Shown: positions 8,554 to 18,410, numbered from the stretch's first letter. The stretch: 64,000 nt of DNA from Meloidogyne chitwoodi (GCA_015183035.1 JACZZP010000005.1:2294001-2358000); one strand, 5' to 3'. The notes: generated from the sequence alone by a model not told the origin. Numbers and translations: made by a program.

Positions 8554-11500
8554 CTAAGCTCCTGGTTCTTTCTTCTTTTGCTTCTCCCAATCAACTCTTT
8601 CTTCCTTCTCCAGGTTTTCTTCCCACTTCTTCCTGACTTTTCGTAAATTTTGATATTGAGTATAAGCCTTAATCTCCAGTTCTCTTATATTTAGGCCTAT
8701 TTCCCAATTATTTTTCTTCTCCTTTCCCGCTTTCTTCAATTCTTCTTCACGGGTTTCCTCTTCCTCCTTTTTTTGTTTTAACTCCTCCTTTCTCTTCCTC
8801 TCAGCCTCTTCCTTCTCTTCTTCTTCTAGCTTATTTAACTCTTCCATCAATTTTCTTTTCTTCTCTGATACTATACTTTCCGCTTTATCTTCCTTTATCC
8901 CAACATTTTCCCGGACCGGAGAAATTTCATAATTTCTTCGAGTTCCTCTTTCTCCCTCTCTTCTGAAACCCCATTCCGGCTTCCTACTCCAATTTTTCTT
9001 GACATTTCTCTGCCATTCCTCTTCCACCTCCCTCTTCAACGAGTCTATTAGTCCTGGATTTCTCATTCCTTCTTCTATTAATTCTTCATATGTATGGTCT
9101 CCTCTCTCCATCTGGACTGTTGCCATCACAACCATTTCATTTTCTTCCATAGGATTCTCAGTTTTCATATTATTTTGAGCATATTTTAGGAGTATTTCTT
9201 TTGTAATTAAGCTGATGATCCTTGTTCTTTTGTGCTCCTCTCTCGTTTTATCATTTTGGGCTGGCCACCCCCACTCTGTAGACTTCTTCAAGGCCCTTTC
9301 TTCTTTGATTCTTCGATCCTTCTCCACCGCATTTTTTGAGCATCCCGATCTGAAAGCAGAATTTAAATTTCTCTTTAAAAGGTTCACAGCCCTTTCTTTC
9401 TCATTTATCATTAAGTGTTTTAGGTTATGCCTTTGTTCTCTTAAATATTTCCTCCGATTAATTTCTAGTTTTTGATAATTTTCGTATTCCTTTTTATTTC
9501 TTTCTAAAACTTTCTGTAGGGCTTTTTCCTTTTTTATTTCTAGTCTTTCTTTTTCCTCTAAACTTAGCCTTAAGGGTGTCCATGTTTCTTCCGCTATTTC
9601 CCACCTGATCATGCTTTGATCATCCTCTCTCTCCTCCTCCTCGGGTAAGTCCAGCACGATTTCATCCGCGGCAATTGACGACATTTTATTATTATTATTA
9701 TTTAATTTATTTATTAATCTGCAATTATGAAATTTCTTTATTAAACAATTTTCAAATGATATATTGTTAATTGTTGGGGATAAGTGTGCACTCTCGTTAC
9801 TTTCCTCCTCTTCCTCTTCCAAATTTCTATCACCCATTTTTCGCAATTCTTGGTTCCCTTCGCAATTATACTTCTTACATTTATCCATATGTATCGTTTT
9901 TCTCTCCCCGGTTTCAATATCCTCAATTATTAAATTGGGCTTTTCGATTTTTATAATCTGGAATGGGCCCAAGAATTTGTGATCAAATTTTGCCCCCTTT
10001 TCTTCTTTTCTAACTAAAACTTGATCTCCTTCCCTCCATGCTATTTCTTTAATAATTTTCTGTTGATCTCTCATTTTTTCTACATTCAAGTCAAGCTTTT
10101 CTTTAACTACCCGGTGTATGTCTTTAATTTTTCCCCTAAGTTCTTTTGTATATATTGCTATGTCCCCATATTCTCTTTCTGGCTTATTTAGCTGATTTTC
10201 CGATGGCAACCTTGCTTGCCACCCATGTACAACAAAAAATGGGGATTCTCCTATCTGCGAGTTTAATGATGTATTGTAGGCAAATGCGAGGAGTGGTAAA
10301 GTCTCGGGCCAATTTTTCCCTCTTGTTGTGGTACTAATCATGTCAGCTAGAGTCCTATTATAACGTTCACACTGTCCGTTTGCGGACTGGTGGTAGGGGG
10401 TAGTAGTCTTTAGTTCAATTCCGAATAGTTCCGCCACATCTTTGAAAATATTGCTCATGAATTGAGTGCCTTGATCTGAGATGAGGCATTCAGGAACCCC
10501 AAATTTTGTTATAACATTTTTGATAAATGCGTCCATTACTGTCCCTGCAAGCTGATCTCGTAGGGGAATTGGTATCATCATTTTAGAAAAGGAATCAACA
10601 ATCATGAGCACATATTTATAACCACTCTTCGCAATAGGTATTGGCCCCATTAGATCAATATGCACGCGTTGGAATGGCCTTCCCGCGGGACTAATTGGCG
10701 AAATGGGTTCTCTGCTTTGATGTAACCCAACTATTTTTCTTTTCTGGCATGAATCGCATATTCTCACGAAATTGCTCACTTCCTCCGACATTTTATCCCA
10801 GAACATTGATCTTTTGATTTTTTCCAATGTTCTTTTCTCTCCCAGGTGTCCTCCCTGAAGGGTATCATTATGATACTCTTCTATAACTCTTTTTCTGAGT
10901 ATTTTAGGTACTAATAATTTTATTTCACGCCTTTCTTTCATGTAAATCATTCCCTTCTGTTCACTATATTTTTCATGTTCTGGATTCTGGGTTAATAATT
11001 CTCTTATCTTCTGGATTTCCTCATCCTCTTTTTGGGCGGCGTTCATTTCTTCCCAGCTAATTTTCTTATTTATTTTTATTAAATTAATTTCGATTTGTTT
11101 TTCTGAATTTTCATTTTCTATAAATCTACTTAGATGGTCGCAAAGGTAATTTTTCTTCCCTGGGCGGTAAATTATATCTACATCATAGGCCATTATGGAA
11201 ATCTGATATTTGGCTAATCTTCCTTCTAAATCTTTTCTTCGAAATAGGGATGTAAGAGCGGAATTATCCGTGATCACAGTTGACCTTCCGGCCCCTTCCA
11301 GATATGGTCTAAAATTTTTTAATGAAGCCACAATTGCCAAAGCCTCCAGCTCGACCACTGCGTATCTTCTCTCATGATTATTTAATTTCCTGCTAAAATA
11401 TGCCACTGGGTGTAAATTCTCATCTTTTCCCTTTTGTAATAAGCACCCTGCGACAGCGGTAATGCTTGCGTCTGTTTCTACTATAAATGGCTTCCCGAGT

Positions 11501-14500
11501 CTAGGGGGCGCTAGAACTGGCGCCGAAGTTAGTAACTTCTGCATTGCCTCTAATGATTTCTCATGTTTATCTCCCCAATCCCGCGTATTTTCTTTCTTTG
11601 TCAGCTCATAAATGGGGCTCATTATTTCTGCGAAATTTGGAGTGAATTTTCGAAAGTAACTGAGCATTCCAATTAGTGATCTGAGCTCTGTGAGGGTGTT
11701 TGGCTTCTTTAGCTTCATAATAGGTTCAAGATCTTTTGGGTCAATTCTTATGCCTTTTGCTGATATTAGATGTCCCAGATATCGGATTTCCGCCTGCCCT
11801 ACCTTACATTTCTCTGGTTTTAATTTTAGTCCTGCGTCTTTCATTGTCTCTAGGAATGCTTTTAGATCATTAATGTGGCTTCTTTCATCTTCTGATCCCA
11901 GGATGCAATCGTCTAGGTAAACTAAAAAGCTTCGCGAGCACGCTTGGCGCACCTCCTCCATTGCCTTTTGAAATGTCGTAGGTGCGCCAGAGAGCCCAAA
12001 TGGTACCCTTAAATATTCAAAAAGTCCACAGTGACATATGAACGCACTCCTCTCTTCATGTCCTTTTGCTAGCTTTATCTGGTGAAACCCCGCGGACATG
12101 TCAAAGACTGAAAATATCTGCTTTCCCATGGCCGAGTCAAGCAAATCCTGTATCCTTGGGAGAAAATACGTCTGTTTTTTGGTTATAGAGTTAAGGCGCC
12201 GATAATCCACGCAGAAACGATAGCTTCCATCAGATTTTCTTGCAAGGACTATAGGAGAGGCCCAGGCAGAGCTTGAGGGTCTAATAATATTTTGCTTCAC
12301 TAGATTCTTTATTTGTTTTTCAATTTCTGTTTGAAGATGTAAGGGGTATCTGTATGGCCTATTTTGTAAGGGTCTAGCTCCCTCCATCAAGTCAATTTTA
12401 TGCACCGTCTTTCCTCTGTAGTTACCTATCTTTCCATCCTCCTGCACAAATGCTTCTTTATTTATTTCTAAAATGTGCTTTAATTCCAATAATCCTTGCT
12501 CGCTTAATATTGTCCCCGCTAGAGATATCCTTTCAAAAATAGGCTTTTCCTCCGATTTTAAAGGCTCATCTGGAAGCTTTTTAATCCAGTTCGCTTCTTC
12601 TGGTATCTGATCCACCTCTTCTTTAAATTTCTTCCACTCTTCATCATTCATGCATAACTCATCTCTTTCTATTACTGATTCAATTTTTGCCTTTTCTCCA
12701 ATAGGTTCCAAATCTGCTAGTTTCGAATTTGCGTGCACCTTCACTTCTGAATTCCCAAAGTTTAATAGCCTCAGGGGAACGATTCTTTTTGCCATTGGTT
12801 TTACTAAACATTTTCCAACTCGAAGAGGAAAATATTTATGATCTCTTTCTACTGTTATGAATTGATCATCGGGTCCGGTACCTCGATTTATTCTTCCCCA
12901 AACTAATGAATCTGATAATGCGGGGAGTAACTGAGTTTTCAAAAGCTGTACAGCCATCGGCTTCCATTCTAGATTAATGGCGTGAACCATTGGTAATATA
13001 CTCCTTCCCAATTTGACTTCTCCCTTTTTAAAATCTAGTCCAATTGTATAATCCTCCTCTTGTCTATTTATTTCTTCCATTAAGTCTGTCCCAATAATGG
13101 CTCCTCCCGGGCATCCTTCATTTTCTGATATTAAAACTGGAAAATTTGTTCGAAAATTCCCAATTTCAATAAAAGTATTTGAGGACCCAATTAATTCAAT
13201 AGGGGTGGAATTAGCTGCTTGTGCCTGCGGAAAATCTCCTTTATTAATTTTCATTCCACATAATTCAGCCATTCTTTTATTAACGTATGTTATATCTGCC
13301 CCCGTATCGAATAATGCTCGCGTCTTATTCCCATTCAAGTTTATATTTATATAGCACCTTCTCTTTCTAGCAATCACTGGGTACACTTTTGGGATAAAAT
13401 CCAATATATATGCCTTTTCTTCTAGTACATCCTCCTCTGGAGGTGCAGATGGTATCAGTACTTCTTCTACTGCCGAAATTTTTACCCGTGGTCTTGATTG
13501 TCTTGGACTCACCAAATTTATTACTGTATTTGCTAATCTCGCTCCCGCTCTTACCCCATTTATCACTAGCATGAAATATATTTTTCCTTTCCAATAGATC
13601 ACACACACTCCTATCAACAGTGCGACGCCTGCTACTACCATAATGATCATTTTTATTGTGGATTTTATTCCAAAAGGGTCGTCCCAGAATGATTTTCCTT
13701 TCTCTATAAGTTCAGAAGATTTCGCTATTATGACATTTCCTTGCTCCACTACTGATTGAATTGCATTATTTCCTTGCGCGAGTATTGCTTTTACGGTACC
13801 CTTTGTTGAATTATTTCCCTCACTCGTTTCATCTTCACTTATTTCTTCCTCTGGGAATGTTAATTCTGGTCGATTTAATCTTTTAGTGAGATCTTGTAAA
13901 TTTTGGTCTAATCTTATTTGATCCGATTCAAAAATGCTTCCCAAATTGAAAATTAGTGGGTTCTGTCTATTTATCCTCGGGCTACTTTCGAATGGACTTA
14001 TGATTTTTAAATCTTCAATTTTTGACCCATTTGCTAATTTCTCATCAATTATTTTTCTTTTCTTTGAACAATTAATTTTGGTGCCTTCTGTCAGTAAGTC
14101 TCTACCTCCAGGTTTAATAAAATATCTCTTTTTGTTTACTACTACTGGAATTTCTTTATAACATTCATTTCCCCTCATTTGATTCCAAGCCACTATCTCG
14201 GCTTTAACTTGCTGACATCGATTTATTTGCCATCTAATCTGTCCATCTTGGGTATTTAATAGGGTCGCGGTTATATCATCCCGGTTATATAGTGATCGAG
14301 CTGCTTGTTCTGGCATTTCCCTAGCTAGTGCTCGCGCAATCCCTAATTGGCTATTTCGGCTATGACAATCTGAAATCCATTTTTCTCTGGCTTCCACCAC
14401 CCTTCTCTGTTCTGTTTTCCAGTCTAGGTAATTTAGTCTTGAATTCGCATGATTTTCATCTTTAGGGTCAATCCAAGGCTTTTCCGAAACTTCTCTCTTC

Positions 14501-17097
14501 ATAACTAAAGTGGTTGTAATTTTTTCTGTGGTTTCAATTAATTTCTCAGGAATTGGGCTTATCGTCTTTTTCTCTGTTATAATCTGTATTTTAGGGGTAG
14601 TTTGATCTATTCTTTTAAAATGTTTGTGCAAGTAGTTTATGTGAAAATTTTGGTTGGCTTCTCGTCTCGTTGTGGGTTTAGAAGTTGTGGTTGTTATCTT
14701 TCTCACGGTTGTTCCCCTTGTAGAGGTACTTAATATTCTAGTAGTAGTCCTCGTTATTTCAGGTATTTTCTGAGTAGTCGTACTTCTGGCTGTACTTCTA
14801 GTCCCTATTTGGGTAGTGGTTGTGGGCATTTGGGATGTTCTTTGCGTATTAATGCTTATAGTTGTACTTCTCGTCGATATTTGTGGAGTGGTTGTAGGTA
14901 ATTGGAATGTTCTTTGCGTCGATCGCTGTGTAGGGAGAGGGGTTATCTTCCATATAGGGGTGGTCAATTTTTCTTTTTCTGTTGTAATTGTAACAAAATT
15001 TGTGGTTGCGGGGATAGTGGTTTCTACCTCTTGGAACATTTTCTTATTTTTCTTCATATGTCCCCATGCTCCAGATTGTCTTTTCCTTCGGGTCGTATTT
15101 TCTTTATTTTCATTTATTATTTCTATGAACACGTCATTTTCCATTCTAAGGGCATTTTCTGGTATTCCATACAAATTTTCCGGATGTGTTTCATTTTTGT
15201 GATAAATAAATGAGTACTGCATTTCGTCTACTACTATTACTTTAGGCGTCCATATCTCTGCACTTACGGGTCCTACTCTAAAATGTGTATTCCAATAAGA
15301 TGGGTTAGGTATTCTCCACATTAAGATTTCTTCGAACAGGGTATTCTTACTCCATCCTTCTTTTTCATCCTGAATTCTATCTACAAGAAATTCATCTCCC
15401 CAGCTAGTTATTAATTTTTTCCCATCAAGTATTGCTGCAGATCCCTCTTCGAGTGTTAGTCCTGAAACATTTTTGCACTTTACGCCAAAAATTGCGTATT
15501 CCTTCTTCCAATCTCTGGGTGTTTGCCATACTTTCTCTCCTCTTATCTCCAGTAATTGGCTATCCCAGGTTTTCCAGCACTCATTTTTTGAAATTTTCTC
15601 GAAAAATATATTCGTATTTTCAAAGTCCTTTTGGTAAATACTCAGGTAAGATTCTGTACAGATTTGTACATTCCATTTATGGCATCTGAAAACTGAAAAT
15701 TTCTTTGGCAATCGGATTGGCACAAAAATATTTATTTTCTTAAGTTCAGGCAATTCCTCTATTGGCATAGTACAATTGTGGTCCTTTGGAAAGTCTAAAA
15801 TCATCCCGGTCACCTCCGGAAAATTTTTTGTGCAAATTTGAAATTGACTCTCTGTTTTTGGAATTAATAAACATAGTATGGCCAATAAGCATATATAAGG
15901 GAAACTAGTTTCATTCACTCGGTAGCCCCCTCTCGAAAAATTTGTTCCTCTTCCTCTACTATTTCCTCTGAAATTTGTGACAGGTATTAAATTTGAGTTA
16001 TAATTCTGCCCGGGGGTCCATCTCTGTCCTCTTTGGTTAGAGAAGCCTCTGTAATTTTGACTGCCTCGGTTTCCTTGGTTCCATTGAGTAAATCTATTCA
16101 TCTGTCCTCTTCTCCAACCTCCTGTATTTTCTCTGGTCCCCCATTGGTTTCCCCTTTTATTCTGATTAAAATCCCATGATTGGGCATTTTGTCCATTTCT
16201 AACGTCATTCTGGGCATTTTGGTTTCTATTTGTCCTGATTTCATTTACTTCTGCCAATGTGGCTTTAACCTCTACCTCTTTTGTTCTTCTCCATAAATCT
16301 TCTTTTATTGAGCTTGTTAGCTCTTCAACTCTTCTTGCTTGTGCGATTGCCTCAGTCAAAGTCCCAGGTTCCTCCATGAAAATTACTTTTTCCCTTATTT
16401 CCGGCAAAAGTCCTGCTCTAAACCGGTCACGGCATTGTTCGTCCCGAAACCTCTTCGACATCTCTCCCTGTTCTCCTTTTAAATTTAACTTCGCCTCTGG
16501 GTTTAATCCAAGCATCGACAAATCTAGCTCGAGCGAAGAGTCCGGGTAAGCACGTTCTACCAAAGTTCTTAACGCTTGAGCGAACTCTTCCACTGTTTCA
16601 CCCACTTTTTGCCGTCGTTCTATCATCTTTAATCGGGCCACTTCCCTGGTCGAAACTTTCTTTAGCCTCTCGGCCAATCCTTCCACCAAATTTTTCCACG
16701 AGGATTTTTCCTCCTCCGGCATGCCCTCATAGACCGCCAGAGCCGCACCCCGAAGATAAATGGGTAATATCTGGCAGCACCGGGGTGGTTGCCAGCCATG
16801 AGCGGTGGCCACTCTGTTGAAGGCCTTCAGATAAGTCAAAAAATCTTCTGTCCCAGTGTAACAAGTAGGGTAGGGGAGACCAGTAGCCCCTCTTTCCATA
16901 TTTGCTTCTTCTATACTTCTTATTTTCGTCTTGATCCCTTCCATCTCCATCACAGATTCTGCCCTCTTTTGCAAACGTCTCTGATACCTCTGTTCTCTAG
17001 GAGTTGTTGCTTCTACAAAGTCCTCTTCCTCTAGTGTGTCTGATCCCGTATCTAAATCTTTTCCTTCTTCTTCCAGTGTCTTTGTGAATAATTCCAA
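8554..17097 (-). CDS. Gag-glycoprotein-Pol polyprotein of the LTR retrotransposon
   Basis: One uninterrupted 2,847-codon frame. Residue ranges: Gag about 70-275; Gly/Asn/Gln/Arg-rich RNA-binding tail 285-395 with no CCHC knuckle; hydrophobic signal-like segment 399-416; ectodomain 418-669; furin-type RRKR 670-673; Thr/Ser/Pro-rich mucin-like stretch 694-812; second ectodomain part about 870-1145; membrane anchor 1148-1169; aspartic protease DTGAD at 1264; RT about 1585-1775 with YLDD at 1727; RNase H about 1870-1975; integrase zinc motif (His 2075, His 2084, Cys 2114, Cys 2117), catalytic Asp 2148, Asp 2208 and Glu 2244; GPF-type domain near 2376; charged coiled-coil extension 2420-2847. The displayed first codon is TTG. 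The first in-frame ATG is at 16950 (residue 50), and a ttttcag acceptor-like site just upstream allows a spliced leader exon. How the glycoprotein is released to the membrane is unknown. Confidence 0.93.
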   Translation of the reverse strand: MELFTKTLEEEGKDLDTGSDTLEEEDFVEATTPREQRYQRRLQKRAESVMEMEGIKTKIRSIEEANMERGATGLPYPTCYTGTEDFLTYLKAFNRVATAHGWQPPRCCQILPIYLRGAALAVYEGMPEEEKSSWKNLVEGLAERLKKVSTREVARLKMIERRQKVGETVEEFAQALRTLVERAYPDSSLELDLSMLGLNPEAKLNLKGEQGEMSKRFRDEQCRDRFRAGLLPEIREKVIFMEEPGTLTEAIAQARRVEELTSSIKEDLWRRTKEVEVKATLAEVNEIRTNRNQNAQNDVRNGQNAQSWDFNQNKRGNQWGTRENTGGWRRGQMNRFTQWNQGNRGSQNYRGFSNQRGQRWTPGQNYNSNLIPVTNFRGNSRGRGTNFSRGGYRVNETSFPYICLLAILCLLIPKTESQFQICTKNFPEVTGMILDFPKDHNCTMPIEELPELKKINIFVPIRLPKKFSVFRCHKWNVQICTESYLSIYQKDFENTNIFFEKISKNECWKTWDSQLLEIRGEKVWQTPRDWKKEYAIFGVKCKNVSGLTLEEGSAAILDGKKLITSWGDEFLVDRIQDEKEGWSKNTLFEEILMWRIPNPSYWNTHFRVGPVSAEIWTPKVIVVDEMQYSFIYHKNETHPENLYGIPENALRMENDVFIEIINENKENTTRRKRQSGAWGHMKKNKKMFQEVETTIPATTNFVTITTEKEKLTTPIWKITPLPTQRSTQRTFQLPTTTPQISTRSTTISINTQRTSQMPTTTTQIGTRSTARSTTTQKIPEITRTTTRILSTSTRGTTVRKITTTTSKPTTRREANQNFHINYLHKHFKRIDQTTPKIQIITEKKTISPIPEKLIETTEKITTTLVMKREVSEKPWIDPKDENHANSRLNYLDWKTEQRRVVEAREKWISDCHSRNSQLGIARALAREMPEQAARSLYNRDDITATLLNTQDGQIRWQINRCQQVKAEIVAWNQMRGNECYKEIPVVVNKKRYFIKPGGRDLLTEGTKINCSKKRKIIDEKLANGSKIEDLKIISPFESSPRINRQNPLIFNLGSIFESDQIRLDQNLQDLTKRLNRPELTFPEEEISEDETSEGNNSTKGTVKAILAQGNNAIQSVVEQGNVIIAKSSELIEKGKSFWDDPFGIKSTIKMIIMVVAGVALLIGVCVIYWKGKIYFMLVINGVRAGARLANTVINLVSPRQSRPRVKISAVEEVLIPSAPPEEDVLEEKAYILDFIPKVYPVIARKRRCYININLNGNKTRALFDTGADITYVNKRMAELCGMKINKGDFPQAQAANSTPIELIGSSNTFIEIGNFRTNFPVLISENEGCPGGAIIGTDLMEEINRQEEDYTIGLDFKKGEVKLGRSILPMVHAINLEWKPMAVQLLKTQLLPALSDSLVWGRINRGTGPDDQFITVERDHKYFPLRVGKCLVKPMAKRIVPLRLLNFGNSEVKVHANSKLADLEPIGEKAKIESVIERDELCMNDEEWKKFKEEVDQIPEEANWIKKLPDEPLKSEEKPIFERISLAGTILSEQGLLELKHILEINKEAFVQEDGKIGNYRGKTVHKIDLMEGARPLQNRPYRYPLHLQTEIEKQIKNLVKQNIIRPSSSAWASPIVLARKSDGSYRFCVDYRRLNSITKKQTYFLPRIQDLLDSAMGKQIFSVFDMSAGFHQIKLAKGHEERSAFICHCGLFEYLRVPFGLSGAPTTFQKAMEEVRQACSRSFLVYLDDCILGSEDERSHINDLKAFLETMKDAGLKLKPEKCKVGQAEIRYLGHLISAKGIRIDPKDLEPIMKLKKPNTLTELRSLIGMLSYFRKFTPNFAEIMSPIYELTKKENTRDWGDKHEKSLEAMQKLLTSAPVLAPPRLGKPFIVETDASITAVAGCLLQKGKDENLHPVAYFSRKLNNHERRYAVVELEALAIVASLKNFRPYLEGAGRSTVITDNSALTSLFRRKDLEGRLAKYQISIMAYDVDIIYRPGKKNYLCDHLSRFIENENSEKQIEINLIKINKKISWEEMNAAQKEDEEIQKIRELLTQNPEHEKYSEQKGMIYMKERREIKLLVPKILRKRVIEEYHNDTLQGGHLGEKRTLEKIKRSMFWDKMSEEVSNFVRICDSCQKRKIVGLHQSREPISPISPAGRPFQRVHIDLMGPIPIAKSGYKYVLMIVDSFSKMMIPIPLRDQLAGTVMDAFIKNVITKFGVPECLISDQGTQFMSNIFKDVAELFGIELKTTTPYHQSANGQCERYNRTLADMISTTTRGKNWPETLPLLAFAYNTSLNSQIGESPFFVVHGWQARLPSENQLNKPEREYGDIAIYTKELRGKIKDIHRVVKEKLDLNVEKMRDQQKIIKEIAWREGDQVLVRKEEKGAKFDHKFLGPFQIIKIEKPNLIIEDIETGERKTIHMDKCKKYNCEGNQELRKMGDRNLEEEEEESNESAHLSPTINNISFENCLIKKFHNCRLINKLNNNNNKMSSIAADEIVLDLPEEEEREDDQSMIRWEIAEETWTPLRLSLEEKERLEIKKEKALQKVLERNKKEYENYQKLEINRRKYLREQRHNLKHLMINEKERAVNLLKRNLNSAFRSGCSKNAVEKDRRIKEERALKKSTEWGWPAQNDKTREEHKRTRIISLITKEILLKYAQNNMKTENPMEENEMVVMATVQMERGDHTYEELIEEGMRNPGLIDSLKREVEEEWQRNVKKNWSRKPEWGFRREGERGTRRNYEISPVRENVGIKEDKAESIVSEKKRKLMEELNKLEEEEKEEAERKRKEELKQKKEEEETREEELKKAGKEKKNNWEIGLNIRELEIKAYTQYQNLRKVRKKWEENLEKEERVDWEKQKKKEPGA

Positions 17098-17208
17098 CTT
17101 TAAATTTTTAAGCTGAAAATCCTACAATTTATTTTTAAATTATTATTATTATTATTAATTTTCCTAAATATTATATAATCCTTATATTTTATGTGAATTC
17201 TAGATTTT

Positions 17209-17610
17209 ATGCCCATTTTAAGAGACCCAAGGGCAACCGGCCGAATTGACACCCTAGGCGAAAATATAATTAATTTAGGATTTTATTTAAATAATTTTAT
17301 AAATTTTTTAGTATTGTCAGACGTCAGCTTCACTTCAAGAACATGCCAACCATACCACAATTGTTCTCTTCATTGCTGGGGTGTGGACTTATGGCTCGAG
17401 CCAACTTTTTGCTCTCTTACCGCCCCAAATTTCAAAAAAGACTTTGCCCCAGGTTTTGAATGGTGGAAGGTTGTGCTACTGGGTTTGGCCACTGTTACGT
17501 CCCTTTTAGTGGTCATTCTTCTGGGGCTGGCACTTAAGGAAAAGTTTAAGAAAATAGAAAAGCGTGATATCCCCATAATATCGCGACCTTTTTCAATTAA
17601 TTTAAATTAA
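17209..17610 (+). CDS. Antisense small membrane-anchored protein within the retrotransposon leader
   Basis: Opposite to the element, an ATG-started 133-codon frame encodes a Cys-bearing segment (TCQPYHNCSLHCWG and a later FC), then the membrane segment VVLLGLATVTSLLVVILLGL with a Lys-rich stop-transfer end and a short basic tail. An aattttttag acceptor at 17302-17311 lies inside the frame, in phase with it, so the real exon may be 17312-17610 joined to the signal-peptide exon at 8311-8401. The gene lies inside the LTRs and is therefore carried by the element. I do not recognise the family. Confidence 0.5.
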   Translation: MPILRDPRATGRIDTLGENIINLGFYLNNFINFLVLSDVSFTSRTCQPYHNCSLHCWGVDLWLEPTFCSLTAPNFKKDFAPGFEWWKVVLLGLATVTSLLVVILLGLALKEKFKKIEKRDIPIISRPFSINLN

Positions 17611-18122
17611 TTTGTTGACTTAATAAATTGTTAATTGTTTACCTTTTATTATTGAAATTTACCCTCGTACCCTTTTCGCGAACAGGAAAGCGCTGAAACT
17701 TTTAATCGGGAGATGAATGTGTAATGAAAAACTTGGTGGTATTTAAAATATTTAAAGAAAATTTTGTTTAATATTATAAGATTGTTTATTAGTGATTGGC
17801 CAATTAATTTTGTTTAATATTTGGCCAATTTTATTAATGTTCCACTTATTTGTTAATATTTGGGCGTATGATTTATATTTAGAAACATTTAGTTTAATAA
17901 GGAATTTTTAATCATAAGTTGATTTTTGGCGTAGAGAAGAGAAATTGGAGAAGAAAAACTCAAACTTGGGTAATTAAATAAATTTGGTAAATAAAGTTTA
18001 ATTAATTTTTGATTGATGAAGTTGACTAGGTTGGACAAAAAGTTGAGAGAGAGCAAAAATTAGTGTGTAAAAAAAAATTTTTATTTTTCAATTGGCACTC
18101 CCGAGCAAGATCACGTTACGAA
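17611..18122 (-). other. Leader of the retrotransposon
   Basis: AT-rich sequence between the primer-binding site and the antisense ORF. Possible donor sites exist on the element strand (for example gtaaatttc near 17660), but no leader exon was established. Confidence 0.5.
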
Positions 18123-18139
18123 ATCCACCCAGGAGCGCC
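18123..18139 (-). other. tRNA primer-binding site
   Basis: One base inside the 5' LTR, the element strand reads TGGCGCTCCTGGGTGGA. The complementary strand ends in CCA and continues into a TTCGAAAT-like T-arm, so about 17 nt could pair with the 3' end of a host tRNA with a G discriminator. The tRNA identity was not determined. Confidence 0.75.
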
Positions 18140-18140
18140 A

Positions 18141-18410
18141 TCTTAAAAACCAGCTCTGGCTGGAGGCGTTGGGTCCCGAGAGTTGAGGAGTCAACTCCCG
18201 GGACGCGCCTTTTTTGATACCTTTAACAGAAAACTCCCAATAAAGTTTTATCACAATTTAAATAAAAAAAATATAATATATGGAGTTTTAAAGGGGAGGG
18301 AGAACCAGCCTAATCGGTTGGTGTGTTAATTAAAGACTGGGCTTTATTTGCTGATTTTCTCTTCCCTTTTATTTCCCAAAAGTTGGGCGGGGAATTTTCG
18401 GACTATGACA
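18141..18410 (-). repeat. 5' LTR (270 bp)
   Basis: Identical to the 3' LTR. It holds AATAAA at 18343-18348 on the element strand, a TATA-like box, and a hairpin at 18173-18204 (14-bp stem, one mismatch) in the presumed R/U5 part. Because the element and gene A share orientation, gene A transcripts enter this LTR first. They would meet a stop codon about 45 nt in and could be polyadenylated here. Confidence 0.95.

Larger units (their letters stand above)
5749..18410 (-). mobile_element. Complete Ty3/Gypsy-type LTR retrotransposon with glycoprotein domain (12.66 kb)
   Basis: Read on the minus strand: 5' LTR (18141-18410), primer-binding site, leader, one polyprotein frame of about 8.5 kb, a 2.5-kb 3' region, a polypurine tract and the 3' LTR (5749-6018). 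The LTRs are identical over 270 bp and flanked by a 5-bp duplication, so insertion was recent and the copy looks structurally intact. The insertion lies inside a coding exon of astacin gene A, in the same orientation. The RT/RNase H/integrase order and sequence are Ty3/Gypsy-like. The glycoprotein between Gag and protease and an antisense membrane-protein gene in the internal region are unusual. Confidence 0.95.

Noticed and set aside
18119..18142. A tRNA gene
   Set aside because: Only the T-arm and acceptor 3' strand are present; it is the primer-binding site next to the LTR.
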